Shown here one piece after another: positions 63,301 through 64,000 of a stretch of 64,000 bases of DNA. The stretch comes from Alentia gelatinosa. Its lineage: Eukaryota; Annelida; Polychaeta; Phyllodocida; Polynoidae. A model generated the notes under the pieces. That model did no database searches and was not told the DNA's origin. It saw only the letters and a list, made by a program, of their open reading frames with translations. The stretch is taken from positions 25,411,626 to 25,475,625 of the forward strand of contig OX465589.1 of the NCBI GenBank assembly GCA_950022655.1, in the 5' to 3' direction. The translations under genes were made by a program, and so were the position numbers. Position 1 is the stretch's first letter; each line of letters opens with the position of its first letter.

Positions 63301-63540
63301 TAGAAGATACCACTATAACTGAGGATGAGTCTGTGACTCTGGAATGTGAACTGAACAAGCCAGATCAAACTGTCGATTGGTTAAAGGATGGTGAGAAGGT
63401 CAAACCTGACAAACGTGTTAAGGTCAAGACTGATGGTACGATCCACCAATTAACCTTGGAACCTTCCAATGTCACAGACACAGCAGAGTATACAGCCAAG
63501 GTTCCAAAAGACCAAACATCGGCCCAGTTAACTGTAAAGG
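306..63540 (+). CDS. Giant sarcomeric Ig-domain protein gene, titin/obscurin (UNC-89)-like, partial at both ends
   Basis: One spliced gene spans the window. Forty-two exons, each bounded by AG and GT, join with matching phases into one open frame with no stop. The frame encodes SH3, two DFRxxL motifs, an IQ motif, 27 Ig domains and long low-complexity spacers. Members of this superfamily are structural and signalling scaffolds of the muscle sarcomere. SH3 plus IQ plus tandem Ig plus an SPEKK-type region favours an obscurin/UNC-89-like or invertebrate titin-like relative, while the DFRxxL motifs recall long myosin light-chain kinase or stretchin. No kinase, RhoGEF, PH or Fn3 domain lies in the window, so the family assignment stays at superfamily level. 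Neither the start codon nor the final stop is inside the window. Confidence 0.9.
720..802 (+). CDS. Linker exon, acidic, 83 nt
   Basis: Starts after TTCAG and ends at a GTAAGA donor. It encodes about 27 residues beginning ISEDVTDFTQEV, with alternating Glu/Gln/Met residues and no recognised domain. It ends in phase 1, which fits the SH3 exon at 1512. Confidence 0.75.
1512..2783 (+). CDS. Acidic spacer plus SH3 domain exon
   Basis: Exon of 1,272 nt with TTTCAG acceptor and GTAAGG donor, phase 1 in and out. The first two thirds encode an acidic, Ser-rich, probably disordered or partly coiled segment (runs such as EEDDEEDLL and SSASDEDDEE). The last 60 or so residues (about 2546-2713) form an SH3 domain. 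The ALYDY-like start is AISTYDPES, followed by LHEGEKVEVLD, the Trp pair DDWWLV, and GWVPGTYL with the conserved Pro and Tyr of the ligand groove. In this family SH3 domains bind proline-rich partners. In obscurin and UNC-89 the SH3 is followed by RhoGEF-PH, but here an Ig domain follows directly. Confidence 0.92.
3175..3541. repeat. Intronic inverted-repeat element (MITE-like) with internal palindrome
   Basis: Terminal inverted repeats are TAACTCTTTCTGTCC on the left (about 3175) and GGACTGAAAGAGTTA on the right (to about 3540), differing at one base. Inside the right half, AATGCCTGGAGGCATT (from about 3474) is repeated in inverted orientation about 20 bases later, giving a strong hairpin. 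No coding capacity is seen. It lies in the intron between the SH3 exon and the first Ig exon. Confidence 0.6.
3639..3962 (+). CDS. Ig domain 1 exon
   Basis: Complete intracellular Ig (I-set) domain in one exon, phase 1 on both sides. Markers are APEFTLPL at the A strand, LECKV (B strand Cys), IVWFRD (core Trp), and DTGRYTVIAKNPAG at the F-G strands, ending VVLEG. The second disulfide Cys is Val, as usual for cytosolic muscle Ig domains. It is preceded by a short linker rich in Ser and Glu. Confidence 0.95.
4398..4522 (+). CDS. Ig domain 2, first half
   Basis: Exon with TGCAG acceptor (phase 1) and CAG/GTAGGT donor (phase 0). It encodes an acidic linker and the A-B strands of an Ig domain (APSIITKPKAQQVTEGETVTF). 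It stops just before the core Trp strand, which is supplied by the exon at 5727. The intron cuts the Ig fold in the middle, unlike the one-domain exons nearby. Confidence 0.88.
4700..5270. other. GC-rich island in an intron, possibly an inserted element
   Basis: In an otherwise AT-rich intron (4523-5726), about 4930-5270 is much richer in GC and CpG, with repeated GCCG/CGGC words and short inverted repeats such as GCGGCGATATGTCGCC. I see no reading frame in it. It may be a decayed mobile element, but ends are not defined. Confidence 0.3.
5727..5922 (+). CDS. Ig domain 2, second half
   Basis: Phase 0 acceptor (CTCAG) and C/GTAAGT donor (phase 1). It starts VSWSHND, giving the core Trp, and carries TDAGSYRVVISNDYG, the F-G strand signature. 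Joined to 4398-4522 it completes a normal-length Ig domain. Confidence 0.92.
5923..8430. other. 2.5-kb intron with two CRE-like palindromes and a short tandem duplication
   Basis: No convincing exon. Two perfect TGACGTCA palindromes lie at 6428-6435 and 6448-6455. A 52-bp segment at about 6788-6839 is repeated directly at about 6840-6890 with few changes. The rest is AT-rich intron. Confidence 0.5.
8431..8482 (+). CDS. Small linker exon, 52 nt
   Basis: TTTTCAG acceptor and GTGAGT donor, phase 1 in and phase 2 out. It encodes AEQETIEIQKTLKTTQ, a Glu/Gln/Thr/Lys linker likely helical. It precedes the two DFRxxL exons. Confidence 0.75.
9287..9364 (+). CDS. DFRxxL motif exon 1
   Basis: Exon of 78 nt, CCAG acceptor and GTAAGT donor, phase 2 in and out. 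It encodes KKTPASKELQSVPEQ followed by DFRSIL (9333-9350) and KRTDK. DFRxxL is known as the actin-binding motif of the N-terminal region of long and smooth-muscle myosin light-chain kinase. Its length and phase match the next exon, which carries a second copy, so the pair looks like an exon duplication. Confidence 0.82.
9857..9937 (+). CDS. DFRxxL motif exon 2
   Basis: Exon of 81 nt, ATAG acceptor and GTAAGT donor, phase 2 in and out. It encodes PKKPNVSSRPEVH, then DFRQLL (9897-9914), then KKRDRPK. Like its neighbour it places the motif before a basic tail, the arrangement seen in MLCK DFRxxL repeats. Actin binding here is inference. Confidence 0.82.
10531..11527 (+). CDS. Acidic disordered spacer exon
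   Basis: Exon of 997 nt, CTAG acceptor (phase 2 in) and GAG/GTGTGT donor (phase 0). It encodes 332 mostly acidic, Ser-rich residues with no recognised fold, including a short repeat (SLDNSHLDDSHLDNDMH) and clusters like DSSDEDFLDFD that resemble casein-kinase-2 target stretches. A consensus donor inside it (GAG/GTAAGA at 10564) would give a short form in the same phase. Both forms would join the Ig exon at 12285 in frame. Confidence 0.85.
12285..12567 (+). CDS. Ig domain 3 exon
   Basis: Complete Ig domain, phase 0 in and phase 1 out. Signatures are VFEEAPQDVHVREGE, FTCCVSG, VVWYFEG (core Trp), DAGVYTVKASNAAG and FLIVDG. It lies just before the IQ exon. Confidence 0.95.
13619..13755 (+). CDS. 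IQ motif exon
   Basis: Exon of 137 nt, phase 1 in and phase 0 out. After an acidic stretch (EEEQVTLTTDDVDEED) it encodes AAVKIQAAFRGMQARQQVK (13681-13737), a perfect IQxxxRGxxxR motif. Such motifs bind calmodulin or myosin light chains without or with calcium. IQ motifs beside Ig domains are known in obscurin and in the amphioxus calcium-vector-protein target. Confidence 0.92.
14167..21861 (+). CDS. Giant acidic repeat exon, about 2,565 residues
   Basis: A single exon of 7,695 nt, phase 0 on both sides (TTCCAG acceptor, GTG/GTAAAG donor). It is Glu-, Thr-, Ser-, Pro- and Val-rich and almost free of Cys and Trp. From about 15.1 kb the motif EIVQPS..EQ.EITDLP..L.PET recurs at irregular spacing. 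From 17401 to 20616 it is eight tandem 134-residue units (see the repeat entry), with a partial unit before and a decayed one after. It is best read as an extensible or entropic spacer, comparable in style to the PEVK or PEVT spacers of titins, but acidic with little Lys. No enzymatic domain is seen. The long open frames on the opposite strand are by-products of the repeats. Confidence 0.93.
17401..20616 (+). repeat. Eight in-frame 402-bp coding repeats
   Basis: The word CAATCAGAAG or its one-base variants begins units at 17401, 17803, 18205, 18607, 19009, 19411, 19813, 20215 and 20617, exactly 402 bp apart each time, with no indel. Each unit encodes 134 residues, with landmarks EQSEVTDVPM, SDVDVLEERELESGEVVFEI, EPTVEDTEST, SSDLKTVSEDE and YSEMSGIEMTEYFPES. 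Units alternate between types ending in DIAQPSL and EIVQPTL, so an 804-bp dimer is the higher-order unit. A partial unit lies upstream at about 17041-17400. Confidence 0.95.
22188..22463 (+). CDS. Acidic spacer exon
   Basis: Exon of 276 nt, phase 0 both sides (TTCCAG acceptor, ATG/GTAATG donor). It encodes 92 residues starting ASSTDSDQESLELQSS, with PETPETELVLEDTQPDDLD and VIDLAASIVEE. These echo the LEIVQPS and PET words of the giant exon, so it is probably a diverged relative. Confidence 0.85.
22871..23134 (+). CDS. Acidic spacer exon, paralogue of the giant exon ends
   Basis: Exon of 264 nt, phase 0 both sides. Its start VPTDETPEEPTDLEVTLPL matches the start of the giant exon (TPTDETLQEQVDLQMTLLPD). 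Its end EDTSVSLVMGLPDSEVEE matches the giant exon's end (EETSVTMVTGMADSQVEG). It looks like an unexpanded copy of the exon that became the 7.7-kb repeat exon. Confidence 0.88.
23560..23729 (+). CDS. Ig domain 4, first half
   Basis: Phase 0 acceptor (GTTCAG), donor AT/GTGAGT (phase 2). It encodes APQFVRELESVTVQIGE, LVCQVAS and VTWFKQS (core Trp). Base composition is more GC-rich than neighbouring exons. The rest of the domain is in 24536. Confidence 0.9.
24536..24954 (+). CDS. Ig domain 4 end and Ig domain 5
   Basis: Phase 2 in, phase 1 out (CAAG/GTTTGT). It completes Ig 4 with FTVVVANDYGS, then encodes a full Ig 5: LPTFTEPLKDTPVVINQ, LECQVAG, TQWLVSG and YSCRATNPAG. Ig 5 keeps both disulfide-type Cys. 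From this donor the transcript can continue either to the anchor exon at 26135 or to the Ig exon at 33136, both phase 1. Confidence 0.92.
24955..26134. other. 1.2-kb intron before the alternative last exon
   Basis: AT-rich intron. The first part is open in frame past the donor until a TAG at about 25092 (intron read-through would add about 45 residues). No other exon-like feature is seen. Confidence 0.4.
26135..26331 (+). CDS. Alternative last exon encoding a C-terminal transmembrane anchor
   Basis: TTGCAG acceptor in phase 1, matching the donor at 24954, and ending in a TAG stop. It encodes 65 residues: an acidic start (GTLIDDDNVPP), an amphipathic or hydrophobic stretch (LLALAFPAAVSTLLINSL), and a strongly hydrophobic segment FILAVLLIMLVILVLMFLLH (within 26245-26319) that closes with VRRL. 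This is the layout of a tail-anchored membrane protein. It would end the protein after Ig 5 and give a shorter isoform. The skipping form continues at 33136. Expression is not shown by the sequence. Confidence 0.72.
27600..27763 (+). CDS. Candidate second alternative last exon
   Basis: A TCATCAG acceptor in the phase that fits the donor at 24954 opens 54 codons (YCYIHEPDSHCVAMVTW at the start, VTTVTVSNKR at the end) to a TAA. The AATAAA at 27752-27757 overlaps the end. The peptide has no known domain. It may equally be 3'UTR of the anchor isoform, with the open frame due to chance. Confidence 0.3.
27752..27815 (+). terminator. Candidate polyadenylation signal
   Basis: AATAAA at 27752-27757 is followed within about 35-55 bases by a GT/T-rich stretch (TTGTTGGACTTTTTTTGTTGG at about 27789-27812), the layout of an animal cleavage and polyadenylation site. 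It would end the anchor isoform about 1.4 kb after its stop codon. Confidence 0.45.
29937..29964 (+). other. AATAAA followed by an A-run
   Basis: AATAAA is followed after five bases by a run of about 17 A. This is the pattern of a reverse-transcribed 3' end (retroposon or processed copy) or of a poly(A) site in an A-rich context. No parent gene or flanking duplication could be recognised. Confidence 0.4.
30657..30695. repeat. Short perfect hairpin
   Basis: CTTTTGTCCCATAAA and TTTATGGGACAAAAG are inverted copies around a seven-base loop. It sits in a stretch (30495-30610) resembling 49980-50090, suggesting a dispersed element. Confidence 0.55.
31486..32385. repeat. 41-bp minisatellite with 205-bp higher-order repeat
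   Basis: About 20 copies of a 41-bp unit of the type GGAGGAAGGCAGCTTGAAT followed by CTGGTGGTAATTG. A second monomer type carries CAACTTGAATGTTATAGAA. The block starting near 31861 recurs near 32066, a shift of 205 bp or five monomers. The outer copies are more diverged. Open frames on the - strand here are repeat artefacts. Confidence 0.9.
32733..32926. repeat. Foldback element
   Basis: A long imperfect palindrome centred on CGCTAGCG (32839-32846). The left arm holds CGATGGTTATGTGGACAGGC and TAAACCACTCGAGGTTGACG, and the right arm holds their inverted counterparts CGTCAACCACTCGTGGTTTA and GCCTGTCCACAAAACCATCG. Outer AATGGGTT/AACCCATT words extend the pairing. It is likely a non-autonomous DNA transposon. 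Confidence 0.75.
33136..33414 (+). CDS. Ig domain 6 exon
   Basis: Complete Ig domain in one phase-1 exon. It starts VAPRILRGPELVSVMQHE, with MTCTYEG, PTWSTPE (core Trp) and YTLTLENPAGS, and ends VNVTG. It is GC-rich compared with flanking introns. Its acceptor phase also matches the donor at 24954. Confidence 0.93.
33875..34371 (+). CDS. PVEE repeat linker, Ig domain 7, start of Ig 8
   Basis: Phase 1 in, phase 0 out. It begins with a Pro-Val-Glu repeat (PVEEVPVEEVPVEEAPVEEA), a short PEVK-like linker. A full Ig domain follows: EFVIKPKTCKVTQGQ, LSCQVIG, VTWYYKG, YEVVARNPFG. The exon closes with GPEFVEVYETL, the A strand of the next Ig, which continues in 34959. Confidence 0.93.
34959..36182 (+). 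CDS. Ig domains 8 and 9 plus KTPEKK repeat linker
   Basis: Exon of 408 codons, phase 0 both sides. Ig 8: IIEEKKTLTLKAKVVG, VKWFRDS, YRAVATNQFG. Ig 9: AKFTLKPMKKEVKEGQ, then EITAFKNDEP where the usual core Trp is absent, and YKFVAKNPAG. From about 35503 to 36160 comes a Lys/Glu/Pro-rich linker with repeated PKEKTPEKK and APVEEVAPEETKP words. It resembles the KSP-rich segment described for UNC-89 and PEVK segments of titin. It ends with QFVEVYESV, the start of the next Ig. Confidence 0.93.
36555..37310 (+). CDS. Ig domains 10 and 11 plus short SPEK linker
   Basis: Exon of 252 codons, phase 0 both sides. It is a clear paralogue of the previous exon. Ig 10: TIEVQKTLILKVKVTG, LKWFRDT, YKVVASNKSG. 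Ig 11: AKFTLKPMNKDFKSDQ, EITALKNDEP (core Trp again missing), YTFVAKNPAG. A shorter KKTPEKEP/KSPEKPKEASPEKK linker follows, then LEFIEVYEDI at the end. Confidence 0.93.
37636..37712 (+). CDS. Ig domain 12, first half
   Basis: Phase 0 in, phase 2 out. It reads TLIEKSKLELKVKFKGKPLP then RITWY. It is the third member of the IIEEKK/TIEVQK/TLIEKS paralogue series. The intron falls right after the core Trp strand. Confidence 0.88.
38123..38289 (+). CDS. Ig domain 12, second half
   Basis: Phase 2 in, phase 1 out. It encodes NKKEIVSTLKTKVNTRGDTS, TIPQVTTLQQGTYRCVAKNN and a TVTG end. It completes the domain begun at 37636. Confidence 0.9.
39530..39571 (+). CDS. 42-nt linker microexon
   Basis: AAGCAG acceptor, ACAG/GTGGGT donor, phase 1 both sides. 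It encodes EQAPAEAEKPKSPT, a Pro/Ala/Glu/Lys linker like the other spring segments. Being symmetric it could be skipped without a frame change. Confidence 0.7.
39572..40792. other. Intron with degenerate tandem repeat before the acceptor
   Basis: AT-rich intron. From about 40570 to 40765 the words ATTGCTCAGTTTTGA and TTAGTATATA recur several times in loose tandem, ending just before the acceptor at 40792. No exon is seen. Confidence 0.5.
40793..40907 (+). CDS. Ig domain 13, first half
   Basis: Phase 1 in, phase 2 out. It encodes RQEPPVFTRKLDEKDAREGT, LDCAVKG and LTW. Exon length (115 nt) and phases equal those of 43845-43959, so the two split Ig domains are duplicates in gene structure. Confidence 0.9.
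41340..41759. mobile_element. Nested inverted-repeat elements in an intron
   Basis: An inner element (41434-41622) has CAGGGACCC / GGGTCCCTG ends and continues with AGACCGGATAATCGTTAATAGCGAT and its inverted counterpart. It belongs to the family also at 43297-43652 and 55749-55924. Around it, GGTTGTGTTCCACT (about 41341) and AGTGGAACACACCC (about 41745) are inverted copies, suggesting the small element inserted into another. Confidence 0.65.
41840..42024 (+). CDS. Ig domain 13, second half
   Basis: Phase 2 in, phase 1 out. It encodes FINDAPLEVTERVSVDL, a GC-rich run, DDQGTVKVIAKNVAGEATCE, and ends LIVS. It completes the domain begun at 40793. Confidence 0.92.
42633..42650 (+). CDS. Candidate 18-nt microexon
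   Basis: AACCAG acceptor, then ATTCTGGCGAGGATGAAG, then GTAATG. It fits phase 1 on both sides and would insert SGEDE-type acidic residues between Ig 13 and Ig 14. Such tiny acidic cassettes suit the linker position, but the match could be chance. Confidence 0.3.
43297..43652. mobile_element. Two adjacent copies of the GGGACCCGTTTT inverted-repeat element
   Basis: The first copy (about 43297-43468) starts CTGGGACCCGTTTTGTAGAC. The second (about 43467-43652) ends TCTAAAAAACGGGTCTCAG. Each has AATCGTTAATAGCGA-type left arms and CGCTATTAACGATTATC-type right arms, and a shared middle (GGGGCCAATGG, AATAATTATCG). They are about 180 bp each, with no coding capacity, and are MITE-like. Confidence 0.75.
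43845..43959 (+). CDS. Ig domain 14, first half
   Basis: Phase 1 in, phase 2 out. It encodes KKEMPKFLRKPEHIETMEHE, FEALVVGKPTP and VEW. Same exon size and phases as 40793-40907. Confidence 0.92.
44248..44420 (+). CDS. Ig domain 14, second half
   Basis: Phase 2 in, phase 1 out. It encodes FCKELKLEPSERIIIEQEG, NVVKPEAGMFSIKAKNEMG and an LKIT end. It completes the domain begun at 43845. Confidence 0.92.
44952..45579 (+). CDS. Ig domains 15 and 16
   Basis: Exon of 628 nt, phase 1 in, phase 2 out, carrying two Ig domains back to back. Ig 15: PPKIVKPIKDIVAPNNG, FACKVTG, VTWFLDN, IRVLAVNKGG. Ig 16: APTFIERPLKCTILAGE, FRTQIDG, LAWSKGKWKQ, AGTYTVTIENEFGSDTC. It ends with an acidic tail (LPEEAEVWKCALKEA) that leads into the charged linker exon. 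Confidence 0.95.
46002..46365 (+). CDS. Charged linker exon
   Basis: Phase 2 in, phase 0 out, 121 codons. It is dominated by Glu, Asp and Lys with no Ig. It begins SAAAKDEDEDDPDWGKLKKG and holds two related motifs, MGFKLKKVVRKAPEE and IGFEIRKRDPLELQKKK, then a KEKKEEE stretch. The following exon starts FGFTKEL, so a GF-hydrophobic-basic motif recurs three times across the junction. Its function is not recognised; it may be a docking or spring segment. Confidence 0.85.
46404..47013. repeat. TGGCCA-rich inverted-repeat region
   Basis: Inside the intron 46366-47381 the word TGGCCA/GGCCAA recurs many times in both halves (GATGGCCAACATTATCGCC on the left; CGATGGCCAAACTGGACACGG and GGCCATAAAGCTGGCC on the right). 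It is possibly a decayed inverted-repeat transposon. Edges are uncertain. Confidence 0.4.
47382..47640 (+). CDS. Ig domain 17 exon
   Basis: Phase 0 in, phase 1 out. It encodes FGFTKELEDQHVKEKEVG, FECDVTH, VDWYINS, and EGEVKATFRKAVTTARLYVE. It is the first of a compact tandem-Ig class (about 88 residues) like titin I-band and obscurin tandem Ig domains. Confidence 0.93.
48432..48698 (+). CDS. Ig domain 18 exon
   Basis: 267 nt, phase 1 both sides, one Ig domain: PNFVGKLNDVTTPEHT, FTCELND, VKWFLKG, VSCKSRNVKTTAKLTVEG. Both B- and F-strand Cys are present. Confidence 0.94.
49095..49361 (+). CDS. Ig domain 19 exon
   Basis: 267 nt, phase 1 both sides: IIEFTRAPMNACIPEHS, FSCDVSP, VTWYIDG, YSVSAGQAEVSADLTVEG. 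Same length and phase as 48432-48698, the standard tandem-Ig cassette. Confidence 0.94.
49362..50673. other. 1.3-kb intron with a dispersed repeat
   Basis: AT-rich intron. The stretch at about 49980-50090 (ACCTATGGCTGAACATGTATG onward) resembles 30495-30610. GTAGTGA words and a hairpin follow in both places. No exon is seen. Confidence 0.5.
50674..54597 (+). CDS. Giant unique exon with unrecognised Cys/His-containing segment
   Basis: Exon of 3,924 nt (about 1,308 codons), CACAG acceptor and ACAG/GTAAAT donor, phase 1 both sides. The first third is acidic and Ser-rich (SGDEDEDDGISLLSEKSEKD). Around 51857-52420 the composition changes to that of a folded region with hydrophobic helices (EIGADMVEKEVVSAMTLELL, LVEAYLRHMGLIQVVRIARF). 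It ends in FFCDKCEEVVEV and ELCPHYPDYH, a CxxC...CxH arrangement, then a His/Cys cluster at 52528-52587 (SCESSCEQHSHDCHEE). The last part is Ser/Glu-rich and ends basic (KRSRSLSPMKRERT). I do not recognise the central segment. Metal binding is a guess. Confidence 0.9.
54598..56254. other. 1.7-kb intron with a MITE-like copy
   Basis: AT-rich intron with a TATATA run at about 55550-55562 and the inverted-repeat element at 55749-55924. No exon is seen. Confidence 0.6.
55749..55924. mobile_element. Complete copy of the GGGACCCGTTTT inverted-repeat element
   Basis: The left end CTGGGACCCGTTTTTTTAGA and the right end TCTAAAAAACGGGTCCCTG are nearly perfect inverted repeats. Inner arms (AATAATCGTTAGTAGCGATT) pair less well. 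It is about 176 bp, AT-rich, with no coding. Same family as 41434-41622 and 43297-43652. Confidence 0.8.
56255..56737 (+). CDS. Acidic linker plus Ig domain 20
   Basis: 483 nt, phase 1 both sides. A linker (SESECSEFGADLPSSPP, RPRAYSMPARPQHRIAKLE, DSDQDDDSGEHDEQEGD) precedes an Ig domain: SFFIKPLYDKLVDEGSDFAL, VNWYLDG, YVCRAGHRAVDAYITVG. The linker holds a basic Ser motif suggestive of a phosphorylation or docking site. Confidence 0.92.
57363..57632 (+). CDS. Ig domain 21 exon
   Basis: 270 nt, phase 1 both sides: APVKFITPLQDVTVKEGGR, LSCEVSD, VTWLKKG, RKLVINKAEMSDMSDFSCVL, CNVTVEG. It is strongly like titin/obscurin tandem Ig domains. Confidence 0.95.
58528..58797 (+). CDS. Ig domain 22 exon
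   Basis: 270 nt, phase 1 both sides: PAEFTVPLTDQSVEEHTE, FECQVNK, VTWYKNG, HRLIILDSTQKDVSEYSARV, LSVQG. Second Cys replaced by Ala, as in most of this tandem set. Confidence 0.95.
59612..60427 (+). CDS. Acidic spacer plus Ig domain 23
   Basis: 816 nt, phase 1 both sides. About 185 acidic residues rich in Val, Pro and Thr precede the Ig. They include a small direct duplication (QEVSELEQEVSELEP, from a repeated 21-bp word) and PEEVVVLEHAPASEEVVP. The Ig domain follows: VVFTEPIKETEALEGQT, LECTLSE, VQWFMDD, YTARIGQEATAATLWVEG. Confidence 0.92.
60983..61249 (+). CDS. Ig domain 24 exon
   Basis: 267 nt, phase 1 both sides: IPTTITKPLQECVTIEGE, LEAEVSK, AEWYKDD, QSLTIRDLTLEDEGEYTIEV, VWVEG. The B-strand Cys is replaced by Ala, so no core disulfide is possible. 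Confidence 0.95.
61786..62052 (+). CDS. Ig domain 25 exon
   Basis: 267 nt, phase 1 both sides: CPVSFTKSLEDLQVSEGD, LVCEVTT, AEWYKDG, HTLTLLQLVPEDSAQYMCKV, KLVVEG. Both Cys positions are kept. Confidence 0.95.
62658..62930 (+). CDS. Ig domain 26 exon
   Basis: 273 nt, phase 1 both sides: APVTFTCPLKDTTVTEDES, LVCEVSK, VEWLKDG, GTIHRITFEPAKFIDMGLYT, DQTSAKLTVEG. It is very close to the next exon, a recent tandem duplication. Confidence 0.95.
63274..63540 (+). CDS. Ig domain 27 exon, last seen
   Basis: 267 nt, phase 1 both sides: ASVTFTRPLEDTTITEDES, LECELNK, VDWLKDG, GTIHQLTLEPSNVTDTAEYT, DQTSAQLTVKG. It ends at a GTATGT donor, so the gene continues past the window. Confidence 0.95.
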
Positions 63541-64000
63541 GTATGTTTTACATTTTATTTTAGCATTTTTAGTACAGCACAGAAGGCTTGTTACGTTCTG
63601 GAGTTGTGGTAAGTATACGGATCAACATCTTTCCTGAAGCAGGTTTTAGGCAGGTAAACACTGAATGATCAGCAGGGAGGTCAAAGCTGTTCTAGGAAGG
63701 AACAAGATGATACACTAGAGATAGTCATTCCACAATACTTTCCCTTTTTCTCAGTTGAATACAGCACATTTTATTTCACCGGTGAATATTATTGTTATAT
63801 TAGGCACATGTGTTCATGCCGTGTAGTTGTGTTCGTTGTTGTTACCTTAACCTCTGTAAGCCGTGTATGCTGTGATCATAACTGGTTTGAGTAGATATTT
63901 TGTGAATACAGAGCAGACATAAGTAAGTGGATGTCTAACATACATGTAATTCATTGTGCATAATTAATTACCGGCCACACAAGTGTGTATCCTTTGCTTT
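63541..64000. other. Start of the next intron
   Basis: Begins with the GTATGT donor. No acceptor followed by an Ig-like frame is visible before the window ends. Confidence 0.6.

Overview
The window is a fragment of one intron-rich animal nuclear gene on the + strand. It enters with an open reading frame before position 306 and leaves it still open after 63540. I reconstruct 42 exons that splice with one continuous, phase-matched reading frame over about 63 kb, plus a few alternative or candidate exons. The protein is a giant intracellular muscle protein of the titin / obscurin (UNC-89) / stretchin-MLCK superfamily. I count one SH3 domain, two DFRxxL motifs, one IQ motif, 27 intracellular (I-set type) immunoglobulin domains, and very long acidic, repetitive or Lys/Pro-rich spacer segments. 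AT-rich sequence, roughly 1-kb introns, one-Ig-per-exon phase-1 organisation and several short inverted-repeat elements fit an invertebrate bilaterian (lophotrochozoan or invertebrate deuterostome). Species and exact orthology cannot be settled from sequence alone, so I give no gene symbol.

Layout. 306-2783: small linker exons, then an acidic exon ending in SH3. 3639-5922: two Ig domains. 8431-9937: three tiny exons, two with DFRxxL motifs. 10531-11527: acidic disordered exon. 12285-12567: one Ig. 13619-13755: IQ motif. 14167-21861: a 7.7-kb exon encoding about 2,565 acidic residues, with a core of eight exact-length 402-bp repeats. 22188-23134: two related spacer exons. 23560-24954: two Ig domains. 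26135-26331: alternative last exon encoding a hydrophobic C-terminal anchor. 26332-33135: long intron/3'UTR zone with a minisatellite, a foldback element and possible poly(A) sites. 33136-38289: seven Ig domains with Pro-Glu-Val and KTPEKK linkers. 39530-45579: four Ig domains. 46002-46365: charged linker. 47382-49361: three tandem Ig. 50674-54597: a 1,308-codon exon with an unrecognised Cys/His-containing segment. 56255-63540: eight Ig, mostly one per exon in phase 1.

How the parts may work together (inference from the families): Ig arrays form a modular scaffold, acidic and KTPEKK spacers act as extensible or docking segments, DFRxxL motifs could touch actin, the IQ motif could bind calmodulin or a light chain, and SH3 could bind proline-rich partners. 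The alternative hydrophobic tail would give a shorter membrane-anchored isoform, potentially linking myofibrils to an internal membrane.

Gene-poor stretches not listed separately are ordinary AT-rich introns in which I see nothing: 331-719, 803-1511, 8483-9286, 9365-9856, 9938-10530, 11528-12284, 12568-13618, 13756-14166, 21862-22187, 22464-22870, 23135-23559, 23730-24535, 33415-33874, 34372-34958, 36183-36554, 37311-37635, 37713-38122, 38290-39529, 44421-44951, 45580-46001, 47641-48431, 48699-49094, 56738-57362, 57633-58527, 58798-59611, 60428-60982, 61250-61785, 62053-62657, 62931-63273. No tRNA, rRNA, CRISPR or convincing antisense gene was seen.
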